Both the position numbers and the translations under genes were made by a program. From positions 186,001 through 250,000 of the forward strand of contig VTFK01000344.1 of the NCBI GenBank assembly GCA_009617715.1: a stretch of 64,000 nt of DNA, read 5' to 3'. Origin of the DNA: Plectrocnemia conspersa. Taxonomy: Eukaryota; Arthropoda; Insecta; Trichoptera; Polycentropodidae. Of this stretch, positions 46,561-57,875 are shown in pieces (positions within the stretch are counted from its first letter, which is position 1; each line of letters starts with the position of its first letter). Under the pieces are notes generated by a model. That model ran no database searches, was not told the DNA's origin, and was given only the letters and a program-made list of their open reading frames with translations.

Positions 46561-48513
46561 GTGTATGAGAATATGGTTTTACAGATAAATAATTCGATAA
46601 TTTTTAATAGGTAATTTCAAAAAGTCACATAATCTGCTTTACTAAAATCAGAAAAAAAACCGCAGTAAAAAATCAGATACAAATGTTGAGCTTTATTCTG
46701 CATAATATTTATAATCTTGATAAGCAAAAACATTTCATAAAATAAGTCAAAGAGTTGTAAAAATGTATCAAGTCATCATATTTTTATAATAGGTTGTAAA
46801 AATATTTTTAAGTGTTTTTGCTGTATTAAATTAGAAGTTGTTTGATTTTTCAATCCCCAGCAGCATTTCCATCGATTAGAAGTGTTGGCTTTAGATACTC
46901 TAAGATCTGGCAGAAATTTTGAAGTTTCTCTTTGAATATTTTCTCTGTTATCTAAGCCTTACTGTTTAACATTTACATTTTTTTTAAATGTGTTTTTTAG
47001 GCTGAGGTGTCATTTGAAGACTCACTGTATTTCCGTCATAGTGGAAAAGTTTTATTATACAATGCGATTATTAAGTAGTTTATTATTTAATTATTAGCAT
47101 TGAATACTAGAAGGGCTGTAATACGTCAAAAAATATAGTTATATCAATACAACTTTAATACGAATATGTTTTTATAGGACACGCTATATTTTATTCAATA
47201 TAAACGTATAGCCTTGCTATTATCCATAATTTATATGTATAAATACTGCCTCAATTACTTGTAAAGCACTCTGTCTGTTTAACTTAATCTCTTGCGCTTC
47301 TTTAATGACTGTTTTTTAATATATTCACTCTCCATGCAGCAAAAATGGATTAAGAATATTCTGTGCCCAAAGCTTGACTTTCATTTTGTACCCTGATAGA
47401 ATCGTAAAAATTTTAACTACCTCATCATTTAAAGACCCCGAGCACGTTCCAACATCGCCATGGGGATAATACACCACCGTATTTGATGATCCTAATGGTA
47501 TTTTGATCTCTTTGAGTGTCTTCCGGCTTTCAGATTATCGGTCCCAAAGTCGTCTTAAGAGATTATGTCCGAATCATATTAATATTTATTAAAAACTTAC
47601 ATACATTTCGGTGATTTCTTCCGTCGTCGGACAACTCTACACATACATATTTACGCGTGCGAGTTAAGGTAAAGATTTCGTTTTATATGAGAGATGTTAT
47701 AGTTGTCACCCTAGGTCGTAAAATAAAATGTCCTGGCGGTAAAACCGTAAATAACGTTCGCATAAATGAACTCATGGATGATTTATAAAGGTGGATATGG
47801 CCATTTTGGTTTTATGGCTACGTCGCTCAGATGGTCAATTCAATCACAGGTGGGACTTTGTGTTTTCATAGTTCAAAATATATATTTTTTTTTCACACTG
47901 TTCTATCATATCTCGCATATAATAAAAATTTTAATTTTCCGCTTTATTGCCTATATCGATTATTTGTTAAAAAAGTCCAAAAAATAATTTAGTATTATCA
48001 TAGAGCTTTATTAAAATTGAAATGCGCCATTTTGTTCGAGTGCGATAAGCATGCATGGGTTCACAGGGTTAATTCTTTAATTATAACTTTTCAAGGGTGA
48101 AACACAAAGCAATCGCATTAACCGGACTTTTGCTCCGCTGTATAATCGGAGTAAAACTAACATGAAATTATCCAATTATTACTATGCAAACGACGTTTAA
48201 CAATAAGAATGCTTGAAAGCAATACATATTCTGTATGCGGAGTTTATTTGGGAGTAATAATTACGGTTTCGTGTTTATATAATACACAAACAATATACTG
48301 TATGTATATGTATACAATATTTACACAAATAGTGTGTTGTTACTTGAATATATATTTTTAATATCTATTTAATATACAGCATGAATTAACTTTGAAAATA
48401 GTAATATTTGTCTTATTTAATATGTTGCTTCTTAGAGTACTATCATATGTAACCAGTATATCAAATAACTTGGTACTAATAAATAACAAGTATCATTATG
48501 ATTAGGTTCAATC
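46561..48513. other. Mixed non-coding DNA
   Basis: Moderately GC-rich patches at 47,440-47,660 and 47,690-47,850; CAGGGTTAA at 48,065 could be a piggyBac-type terminus but has no partner. The 73-codon frame at 47,766-47,987 has no motif. Confidence 0.4.
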
Positions 48514-49325
48514 TAGGGCTTCCAAGCTAGTTAAAACTAAAACCGATTAACCAGTTTTTTGGTCATTAAAAAAATTTAAAAACTGCTTTTTTGCCTCGTT
48601 TAACAGTTTTTTTAAAAATATATTTAAATTAAATAAAAAATACTATTTTTTATTAAAAATTATAAGTAATACACAGAATCAATTAATAAATTCCTAAGCA
48701 AAGCGACAGCGATAAAACTCATTTCTCAGAAAAACCGTTCCAAAAAGGATTTCTTCAGAACATATTTTTTTTGAAAAGCTCGGCCAATATCTGATAAACT
48801 GTCAGCTGGTTGAGGTAAAATTTTAAAATAATGAATATTCTACGGCCATTAAATACATTCATAAAATGTTACCTTGTCTAAGTCAAGGTTAAAAAATTAA
48901 TAGCAAACTTGTATTTTTAATATTATTTATAGTATTTTTCTTGTCAGTATATTTATTTTTATCCATAATTATTTATTTTATTTTAAATTTTTCACAATTT
49001 ATAATTTATTTTGTAGATCTGCTATAAAAAAATAAATAATAAATTAATATTCTTAAATATAATAAAAACTTGTTTTCGTGCATTTGATTATCTATTTCTG
49101 GTTATTTTACTATGAAAATCTGGTTATTTTACTATATATTTTTAAGTAATAAAATTTATTTTTTGCATAATATTACACAAATATTTAAAAAAATTATTTT
49201 TTTAAATAAAAATTTAAAATATACAAAATATTTTAATTTTCCGAGAAAGGTTAAGACTAGTTAACGGGTTTTTAATTTGTAAAATTAAAAAACCTGTTAT
49301 TTTTGCCAGTTTTTTGGAAGCCCTA
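48514..49325. mobile_element. hAT-like MITE with TAGGGCTTCCAA ends
   Basis: Perfect 12-bp terminal inverted repeats, TAGGGCTTCCAA at 48,514-48,525 and TTGGAAGCCCTA at 49,314-49,325. Subterminal similarity continues: CTAGTTAA and ACCAGTTTTTTGG near the left end have counterparts GTTAACTAG (read inverted) and CCAGTTTTTTGG near the right. The 812-bp interior is extremely AT-rich and non-coding. TAGGG ends of this length fit hAT. The expected 8-bp duplication is imperfect: GTTCAATC before the element and GTTTGATC two bases after it. Confidence 0.75.
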
Positions 49326-50500
49326 ATGTTTGATCAAAAAGAGAGAAAAAATAATAAAAGTTTTAGATAATCAACTACTTTATATTACATTATCAAATAT
49401 TGCATTAAACAAGTTAAGCTTAAACAAGAGTCGGGTGAAAACATTTTTCATACTAGACATACAAAATAAAAATAAATTACTTATGTTATAAACAGCAAAA
49501 ACATTAAAAAACTTATCTCTATTTATAAATTACAAATAACTAAACTTTCAGAAACCTTTTTCGAAAGCTTTTTTATTTACCATTTTACACATAAAAAGGA
49601 AGAGTGCAAGATGGGATAAGAATTATTACGCCTTGGAACAAGCAATAAATAATAGAATAATTTCAAATGATTTTGGAGTTGTGTGATAGCAAAAAACAAA
49701 TATAATCGACTGAATTATTACTAGTGGTTAAACTAGGTTAACCATTCTGATTCTGAGCCAAAAAATTATAAAAAAAAAACAAAAGTTACGCTGTGAACGA
49801 AAATAATAAATTATTAGTAATCAATGGACTAGACGTATTTAGATACAATAAAATAAGATACAATACACATAAATGAAAACAGTATTACTATATAGATTAA
49901 AAAAACATTAAAGAAAACACAAGACAATAGTCTAAAATTTTTATATTATAATATCATCTCATCATATTATCGTTTCTAAGAAGACTTTTAGTAGGTTAAA
50001 TCATTTATATCTAAACTTAAAAATGTAAATCATGAACTAGCACGTTTTTTCACATAAATTGCTTTTTAGATTCAGATATTCAAAATCTCATTTTCTAAAT
50101 CAAAAACATATAATGAAGCACCTATATAAAATGAAGCACCTACTACTTTACAAGTGTTTTTAGTGGCCGTAATTAGCAATTTTATTTTAATCATTTTAAT
50201 TTTATTTTATTTTATATTATATTTTATTTATATTATTTATGATTTTATTTAATTGTACATGCAGTTTCGTATAACTTGTTCCGTTGGTAAAAAGTCTGCC
50301 ATCGTAAATTTTTTGGACCCAATTTTTTTAATTATCGGAATGTAGAGTTTATATGTGCATCAACATATATACATATAATATATAGCAAAATACGTACTCA
50401 AATATCAGCGACAAAAATTCGACTGACTGTTAAAAATTCGATATAAAAAAATCGACATTCATTTCGAAATTACATATAAACTCGAAAGCTGTAAAATTCA
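49326..50500. other. AT-rich non-coding DNA
   Basis: AATGAAGCACCTA occurs twice in tandem near 50,112 and 50,130. Nothing else recognised. Confidence 0.55.
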
Positions 50501-51560
50501 CCCTCCCTCAGATTTTAACAGAAAGAAAAATAGTAAACAAGTACTGAATTAGAAGGATAACCTAACCATGTTTTGGAATATCTGCTTGCTCATTCACTAT
50601 CGCCTCAACACGTAGATGGTCCACGAAGAAACATAAGATTAATTAACAATGAAGATTTGCCATAAAATATTATGTTCATGCGTTATTCTTGCAATCAATG
50701 TCTTATATGCGTACTCACGTAGTTTGGGTCAATATTCTCAGAACGCAATCGACAGCCAGGGATTAATTCCCACGATGAAAGAATTGTGATGATAGATCGC
50801 CATATTTCTTCTATACTAAATCCGAAACTTACATTAAGTGGGCAATAATTCATTGTGCGCGCGTATATAAGGCCTCACATAACAGATATTGTGACCAATA
50901 ATAACCACTGTATATAAAATATATCGAATTAACTATATCATTGTTATTAGCGATATTTATGTGCTTGGGGGAGAAAACTTTTGCAGCGCTTATTTTCATC
51001 CGCCCCGTGAAATATTAGATCGTTTTTTAATATAAAAGATGGAGCGCACTTTGAAAATATTAGAAAATTGCAAAAGAAACGCAAAAATCTTGAACCGTTC
51101 TCTATTGAATTGATTCGGAAAATGCACGTGGATGCAATTCGATTTACGTGTAGAATAACTGCTCTCAAAATAAAAATATAAAAAGAAAATCTACATATTA
51201 AATGTGTAGATAGTTGGTGATGTGTTTACAAAGTAAAACGTCCTCTTTTAATTAATTAATACGCTTTCTTCGTGATTGAATTAATTGCCAAGCCGATGAA
51301 CAATCTCGAAGAACCGGTTTACTTAATTGCGTTAAATAAATGAAAACGTATGAAATTTATTTACACCTACGCTCGAACGCTCGAATACGTTTCATTTTAT
51401 ATCACTGCTTTCCACCAAAATAATATCTAAACCTATGAGATGGGTAAAATAAACAAAGTCTCTCCTCGACTAGATTAATTACAATTTTGGTCGTTATACA
51501 CACGACGAGAGAGCGCGCGTATTCCAAATGATAATTGAAAAAACTTTTATGGTCGAATAT
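50501..51560. promoter_or_regulatory. Patchy GC-richer region
   Basis: Less AT-rich clusters at 50,560-50,870, 50,960-51,170 and 51,240-51,560. TCTACA...TGTAGA at 51,190-51,210 is a small hairpin. The 73-codon minus frame (50,947-51,168) has no recognisable domain. Confidence 0.28.
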
Positions 51561-52690
51561 TGGTTTTCAATTGGAATTGGATCCAACTATATCAATATGA
51601 TGCTTTTACCGATGAATGCGGATGTATTCACATATAAATGATTTAATAGAGTTTTTTATCGAACACATTCCCATAGAATATAAACAAAGATTCGTTAAAA
51701 AAAATTCAGATAAATGATTTTCAACTATAGTTTTGATTTTTTAAGTCTTAATACAATGCTTATAAAATTACAAAGTGTATTTACAATGTCAATTTACAAT
51801 TACAACATTTTAATCAATTTAATCAGTTTTTAAAATACATTTAAACTTTAGTGCAGGGTTATCCAAAAGGTCGCATCGCACAATAAAATTTAAGATACTG
51901 TAATGTTGATTACAACTTTACTTTTCATACAAAAAAGAATTATTTATATTTTTAATAATAAAATGTTTTTATTATTCTATATCTGGTTAAAAATTGAGTT
52001 TGATTAATTTCAGTAAGTTTAAGGAACAATATTATAAAGTAAAAAATACATTCTGTTTAGTTCGTCTTTTAAATTATAGACGTTTATTTTATATAACTAG
52101 TTCGAATCCAAAATGAACGACCAACGTGTTTTGAATTTATATCGTATCTAGGAGAACAAAATTAGTGATTATTATATAATTTAAATACCGAGACCGATCA
52201 TCACTTATTTGTTTTTCTTAGATTTTCCTAATCTTACAGATAAATATCGTTATGAATTGTGTCATCTATAAATTGTGCGATATAATAATAGTTTATTAAT
52301 AAAATATATTGATTCACAGAAATGGATTTCAGTCTGGTGTCTCACTACTTACTAACTTATTGATTGAATGTATTATGTTACAACGCACTGTAATAGATTA
52401 CCAATAAATGTGGAGCTTAACTTTTACATAAATTGACTCTTGAATTTATGTAAAATTTATTCATAAAGTTATGAATCATCATACATTTTTGTATTATACT
52501 CAATTTATATGATGTACATATATTAATTATAAATCAAATTTCAATATTAAATAAACCTATTTTTAACTATTTATATTACATATACATGTATAACTAAAGC
52601 AATCATAATTCTTATATTAAATATAAAAATTAAATATTATATGCGGATTTGTATTACATATATCAAAATATCTTGCAATGCAGGTGAGGT
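51561..52690. other. AT-rich non-coding DNA
   Basis: Nothing recognised. Confidence 0.6.
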
Positions 52691-53660
52691 AATGTTGCTT
52701 ACGAAGCAGCTCACATTTTCAAATTTACGTTTTAATATAACTTTGAGAGTCATTTATTTATAGGAGTCTGAGGAAAAACTTTCGCGAATTTATTTCCGAG
52801 AGGAGATGCTTTCCTCGTGGTCTCTTCACCGCGAGTAAAATTGTTGAAAGAGAAGAGATTAATATATTTTTATGTGGGACCTGTAAATATTTTCGACGAA
52901 ATAAGAGAACCTTGCTTGCGAAATGCCAAAGTCATCGTTAAAGTTTAACCGACGGATTAAAGAAGAGTTGAGTGTCGTTAGCAAAATTTTTACTGAAAAT
53001 ATTCAACCTTTACTGTTAATTATCATTAAGGGAACTTTCATCATTAATAAAATTAAATATGATTAAACAGATTTCCTCATACTCTGATCTCTCATTGAAC
53101 GGTTAAAATCTATAATTAGAATAAAAAGTTTCCTTATTGAAGATACTATTATATAACGCCAGAAAATGTAATACTTTGTCCTCGGAACTACTGAATTATT
53201 AAGCTGAAAAAATAAAGGTCAGGCGCTAGACCGAACAGAAAAATCTTTTCTTGTTTAGGTATTAGTCTACGTTAATAGGATGAAAATTCAATCATATGTT
53301 TATTATTATATTTAATCTGTCCGGTGTTGTTAATTACATATATATTATATACATATGTAAGTAAATGTAGCTGACACACAGCACATAAGCTCACCATTTG
53401 CGGGGACTTAAAAGCAGCAGCGCTTCCGCATAAAACATTTTCTCTGAAAATTCCTTCTCTGGCAGCGCGTGTAAATTTACAAAGCAAATATGCGACATTT
53501 TCAAGAAATAATTAGTATATTTCATTTTAGCTCCCTTAAGCATTCATACGTTTCAAGCTACCACCGCGTATGGCATGCGACCTGACCTCAAAATTTTAAA
53601 GAGTGCTATAACGCGACGATGATACACCGAGTTCATTAAATTCATGGGGTCGTAACAACC
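52691..53660. promoter_or_regulatory. Two GC-richer islands
   Basis: Blocks at 52,755-52,990 and 53,370-53,660 (for example CTACCACCGCGTATGGCATG near 53,560) separated by AT-rich DNA. The minus frame 53,272-53,487 lacks motifs. Confidence 0.28.
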
Positions 53661-54020
53661 ATAATACACTAAGTTCTTTAATATGTAGTGTATTGAAAAG
53701 TTGTAATATTGTAAAAAAATTGAGTCTTAATAATAAACAAAATCAAGAACTATATTAGGGTTCCGGAATAGCTAAGACTTTACAATAGTAACATTAATGG
53801 CTAGGCCACAATGTTTCCACTAGATAAAAAACAAAGCAATACTATCTAATATGGAGCTAAAAAGTCAGGTAACTATATTCGTGGCTTTTTTTAAACAAAA
53901 AACCACAGATCATTTATTTATTTTTCAACCACAGATCAACGTATATTGAAGTATCGAAAAGAGGCAAAGGTAGTCTGACGAGTTTAATGAAACTGTAGAT
54001 TAATTTGCGAAAACCTCCAT
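53661..54020. other. AT-rich DNA with a direct repeat
   Basis: AACCACAGATCA is repeated at 53,901 and 53,927. No gene. Confidence 0.5.
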
Positions 54021-54039
54021 TCACGTTCACTTGTAAAAA

Positions 54040-55530
54040 TGGGAAAAGAATTCAGAGCATATATTAAACCGAATATTTTTTAGGATGTCTTTTCGATAAT
54101 GTATTCGCAAAATCTACGAACCATATCTCTTTCGTATATGGTAGTCTCATTGACCTGTTCCTAAATTCTATCTTTCCAAATATCAACTGAACACCAATAT
54201 CTTCAGGTCAATATTTTTAGTCAAGTACCCGAGCCCAAAAGTGCAAACTTAAGATTTTTTTTTATCTAGCATCCATTTTTAAATTGCCTCTTTCAACGTA
54301 GATAAAAATTTTCATATAAAATAGAAGAAACATTTTTAAAAAAAATCGTGGTGTGAACTTTACAGCAGCTGCAGCACATAATATAATAGGGTTCAAAATC
54401 AAGGACGTCATTTAGGGGGTTTGCTACTCTTAGAATTTTGCCAGAATAATGCATGTCATTTAATAAGAAACTATGAACTTTAATAAAATCAATATAATAA
54501 AAAAAAACGCTGATGGAATCTGTAATTCTCTTGATATAGGACACCTAAATCAAATACCACTTTTGTGCGATGAAACACATTGCTGATTATTTTAATTTAT
54601 AGTATGACATTTTCAATGCTAAATGATAATTTATTATATATTTTGTAAATAAAGTTAAAAGTTTTTTACATTTCTCAATGGAATCGATTTTAAGGAATAC
54701 TTTAAAGTCATCTGCCAAAAGTAAGAATTTTGAATTACTAATAATTTTATTAATATCATAAATAAACAGAATTAAGATCAACGAGCCAAGATTAGAACCT
54801 TGAAGGATTTCTGATGTGGAAATGTATTCAGATGACTTGTGTTGCCTATGATAGAAACATTGAATATACAAACATATAAACCTATATATTTGATGACAAA
54901 CTTTGGCAAAAGCTTTTTCAAAATTAGTGTATATGTCATCTACTTGATTTCCAATAACAAGATTTTCCGTCACAAAATACGAAAAACGAAGCAGATCCAA
55001 TCCCGAAGCAAATTTCAGGATTACAAGTTTACGATCCCGAGATCCCGGGATCTGATTTTTAAAATTCAAATTAAATATATAAACTTAGTAAAAAAGATTT
55101 TCATTATATATTATTTGTACGTACAATCATATTCTATGATTTATCCACATTTATAGTTTATTATTTACTGTATTAAATTTATATATATTTTTTATACAAG
55201 CTAATTCGAATTTGTGTTGATATCAAAGTCAATTTCGAAAGTTTCGGGATTGATAGATATCGAAAATCGTCCGGAGTTAGATACCCTAGTTGCTACTGAT
55301 CTTGATACACAAAATTAATGCTATTTTTAATCAAATATCCGTCGATAGTTGAAGCATACTTATGAATTATGATTTCGAATTCTTTGACCAGTGCTGATAA
55401 AATCGACACTGGCCTATAATTCTCTATCATAGATTCGTTTCCCTTTTTATATATGGATATCACTTTCGTAACTTTCTATACATCGAAGAAAATATTTGTT
55501 TTCAATGAAAGTCATAGCATAGTATATAAT
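54040..55530 (-). pseudogene. Jockey/CR1-type LINE reverse transcriptase, interrupted
   Basis: Read on the minus strand from about 55,530: LKTNIF, stop, KVTKVISIYKKGN, ENYRPVSILSALVKEFE, then an insertion (separate entry), then LLRFSYFVTENLVIGNQV, IYTNFEKAFAKV, SEILQGSNLGSLILILF, KFLLLADDFKVFLKI. These are successive RT blocks (KVxPIxKKGDxxxxxNYRPISxLSxxxKxFE; IYTDFxKAFDxV; GVPQGSxLGPLLFxLFINDI; FADDxKxF). The ADD of the active site remains but the preceding aromatic is leucine. After stops and a frameshift, the minus frame 54,293-54,544 (LNDVLDFEPYYIMCCSCCKV) matches the downstream DLGVxFDxxLxFxxHxxxxxxxxxxLG region. Endonuclease and 5' parts are missing. Dead element. Confidence 0.88.
54993..55288 (-). 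mobile_element. hAT-related MITE inserted in the LINE
   Basis: About 296 bp separate two contiguous RT blocks. Its plus-left end AGATCCAATCCCGA (54,993-55,006) matches the TIR of the 17.3-kb hAT element, and GATCCCGAGATCCCGGGATC at 55,033-55,052 matches that element's subterminal repeats. The other end, read inverted, starts TAGGGTATCTAACTCCGG. The ends are degraded and no clean 8-bp duplication is visible, so this is an older insertion of the same or a sister family. It lies between ...KNSINFVYQDQ and LLRF in the RT. Confidence 0.65.
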
Positions 55531-55795
55531 ATGTAATTCACGATAAATAAATTGTTACCAATATTATACAGTATAAAATATTAAATTAAAAATACAATAT
55601 TTTGCAACTAAATTCAATTTAAAAAGAAGCACAAATATTAAAGTTTAAACCTTTTTAAAAAAATGTAAATAAAAAATAACCTTTATGTGCATACTTTTAA
55701 TTTAATATACATGTACAGTATATTACCAGTAGGCTCAATTTCCGCTGATTTTTAACAAGTCCCTTAATGAAATCCAATTATTTTTCTTAATCCCG
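55531..55795. other. AT-rich non-coding DNA
   Basis: Nothing recognised. Confidence 0.55.
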
Positions 55796-56270
55796 TCGTT
55801 TAAAATAATTGACTACCCCCACAGGACGCTTTAGAGCCACATTTCGTTCGAATATGTGCGAGTTCAGGGGTCGTAAACCTATGCGGCACACTTTACACGT
55901 ATTTTAGTGATAACCCGCGCTTAACGACACTTCTTAGATTTATTATTTTGAATAACCGCCCCCATTTGCACTCGCGACAAATTCATCTTGTTGCGAAAAC
56001 AGTGATTCCCGTCAAGAATATATTTCACTTTTATGATCCAGACCGCACTTTATGATCCGTTCGACGTTGGAAATGTGTAACGTTCGATGCCGTTACGGGA
56101 AAAGAGAAAGATACATCCGTGTAACGACGCCGGCCGTTATTTCGTTGGCGGGCGTTACATAATTCAAAAATTGTTGGTTGAAAATAGAAACAAATAGTAT
56201 CGTAGACACACGATCAGGATGAGCGAGAAAGTATAGTTTCGCTTTTTCGTGCTGTTATTACTAAACCAAT
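55796..56270. promoter_or_regulatory. Candidate regulatory island
   Basis: One of the clearer GC-rich islands (AACGACGCCGGCCGTTATTT near 56,123, GTTGGCGGGCGTTAC near 56,144). No coding frame or splice pattern. Confidence 0.3.
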
Positions 56271-56990
56271 GGTTTCAAAAGCTCACAGCTCTACAATATA
56301 TATTTTTTAAATATTATTAATTGATAGACTAAATTAATTAATAAACAAATCTATATTATATTATTTTATAAAAATATACTAGTATTTTTCATTGTCCACA
56401 TCATAAAATTATTATTTTCTAAGCTTCATAGACTTGATTTAATGTATATCTAACGAAGCAATATTTGAGGAATAAAAAGCTGTAATAAAACTTGTCATTT
56501 CACTTTTTATCATAATACTTTTTGTCGTGTATTGTCATGATGAAAAATTACAGCATTCTAGTTAATTAAACTTAAGTGTTTATACATTAGCTTCTGGCTC
56601 AATCTCTACAATTATCGACAACAAACTCCGTGGTAATTGTTTCACCGCAAACATCCCACTAAAAGCACAGAATAACCTTTATAAACGTTTAACCCTCGCT
56701 TAGGAACTACAACCAGCATTTTATTTAACAAAATGTTCCATCCTCACTTTTAATTTATTTCAAACAAATATGACGCGGTCCATTGTTTTTGTTATTCGAA
56801 GAAATTTAGAGCGGCTTTAAAATACTATTTCTTCTCATTTAACCGATCATTGATCGATCTTCCTGCACTACAAACAACACATATGTTTGCCCAAAATGTA
56901 TTTAAATAGCAATTTCAGCAGATCATCATCATTTTTTTATGTTGGTCTGATCTGAAGTAATCTTTCAAATCTCTCTTGTTCGGTTTCCGT
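56271..56990. other. AT-rich non-coding DNA
   Basis: Nothing recognised. Confidence 0.55.
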
Positions 56991-56993
56991 CAG

Positions 56994-57463
56994 AACAGCG
57001 CTATTTTATATTGCGCTGAAAAAACAGCACAGCGTAAAAACAGCGCAATAAAAAACGGCACCACCCCAAAACAGCGAAACGCATATATAAAAAAATAGGA
57101 ACACAAAAACAGAAACATAAAACATCGTGTTCAATTGCACATTATTTATAATTGAATGATTTTGGCAGTAGCTTATTTTAATTAATAAAAAAATAAATAT
57201 GTATTTAATTCACATTAATGAAAAAATTATCGATAAATTTAATATAATTACAAAGCCTTCAATAAAAATTATATCGAAGGATAAATGAAAATGTACACTT
57301 TCAGAAAAAACTAAGGGGGAACGGTTCTTATTTTATCATTACGGTGTTTTATTGAATTTTTCGTATACATTATTATTGTTTTAATGTACTTCTGTTTTTT
57401 ATGCGTTGCGTTATTTTGATGCTGCGCTGTTTTGTCGGCGCTATTTTGTTACGGAGCGCTATT
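56994..57463. mobile_element. TIR element with repeated ACAGCGC subterminal motifs
   Basis: The left arm (56,994-57,085) contains AACAGCGCTATTTT, ATTGCGCTG, AACAGCACAGCG, AACAGCGCAAT and AACAGCGAAACGCAT. The right arm (57,398-57,463), read inverted, gives AATAGCGCT, AATAGCGCCG, AACAGCGCAGC and AACGCAACGCAT in the same order. The middle is AT-rich and non-coding. Clustered subterminal motifs in inverted orientation are a transposase-binding arrangement seen in hAT, P and CACTA elements. Superfamily and target duplication not determined. Confidence 0.55.
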
Positions 57464-57770
57464 ATTCGATAAAAATTTTCAAAAAATTTGTTTGTAATAA
57501 AAATTAAACTCATCAACCGCCCAAATAAAAAAAGTGTTCCATATTAATGAAAATGTATAATGCTGTATATTGTTTTCCTGTTTTATTATTTTAAATTATT
57601 TTTTACATATCACAAATAAAATGTGTATGTTTATATAAAAAATGCATATTTTTCAGAAAAAAATGCATATAATTTTGCTTTTAATATTTATATTATTATG
57701 CACACTGAAAGGTTAAATATGGTAACTGAAAAATATGATTTTTAGCGCTTGTATTTTTTTTAAAATTCTT

Positions 57771-57875
57771 TTTATGTGTAATTTTTGCTGTGATTTTTTT
57801 ATGTAGTATTTTTTTGTCTAAGATTCACTATGTGTAATTTTGGCTGTTTAATTTTTTCCTGTGTAATTTTACTAT
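57771..57875 (+). repeat. Degenerate TGTGTAATTTTGGCTGT repeats
   Basis: TATGTGTAATTTTTGCTGT (57,773), TATGTGTAATTTTGGCTGT (57,829) and TGTGTAATTTTACTA (57,860) recur within 100 bp. ATGCATATNTTT also occurs twice at about 57,642 and 57,662. Possibly another subterminal array; the paired end was not found. Confidence 0.4.

Noticed and set aside
46861..46935. Segment after CAATCCCCAG that is open in two frames, one containing HRLEVLALDTLRSGRNFEVS
   Set aside because: Good acceptor and an attractive peptide, but two frames are open, it is short, composition is ordinary, and no partner exon was found.
48000..48070. CAGGGTTAA as the end of a piggyBac element
   Set aside because: No inverted partner was found within several hundred bases upstream.
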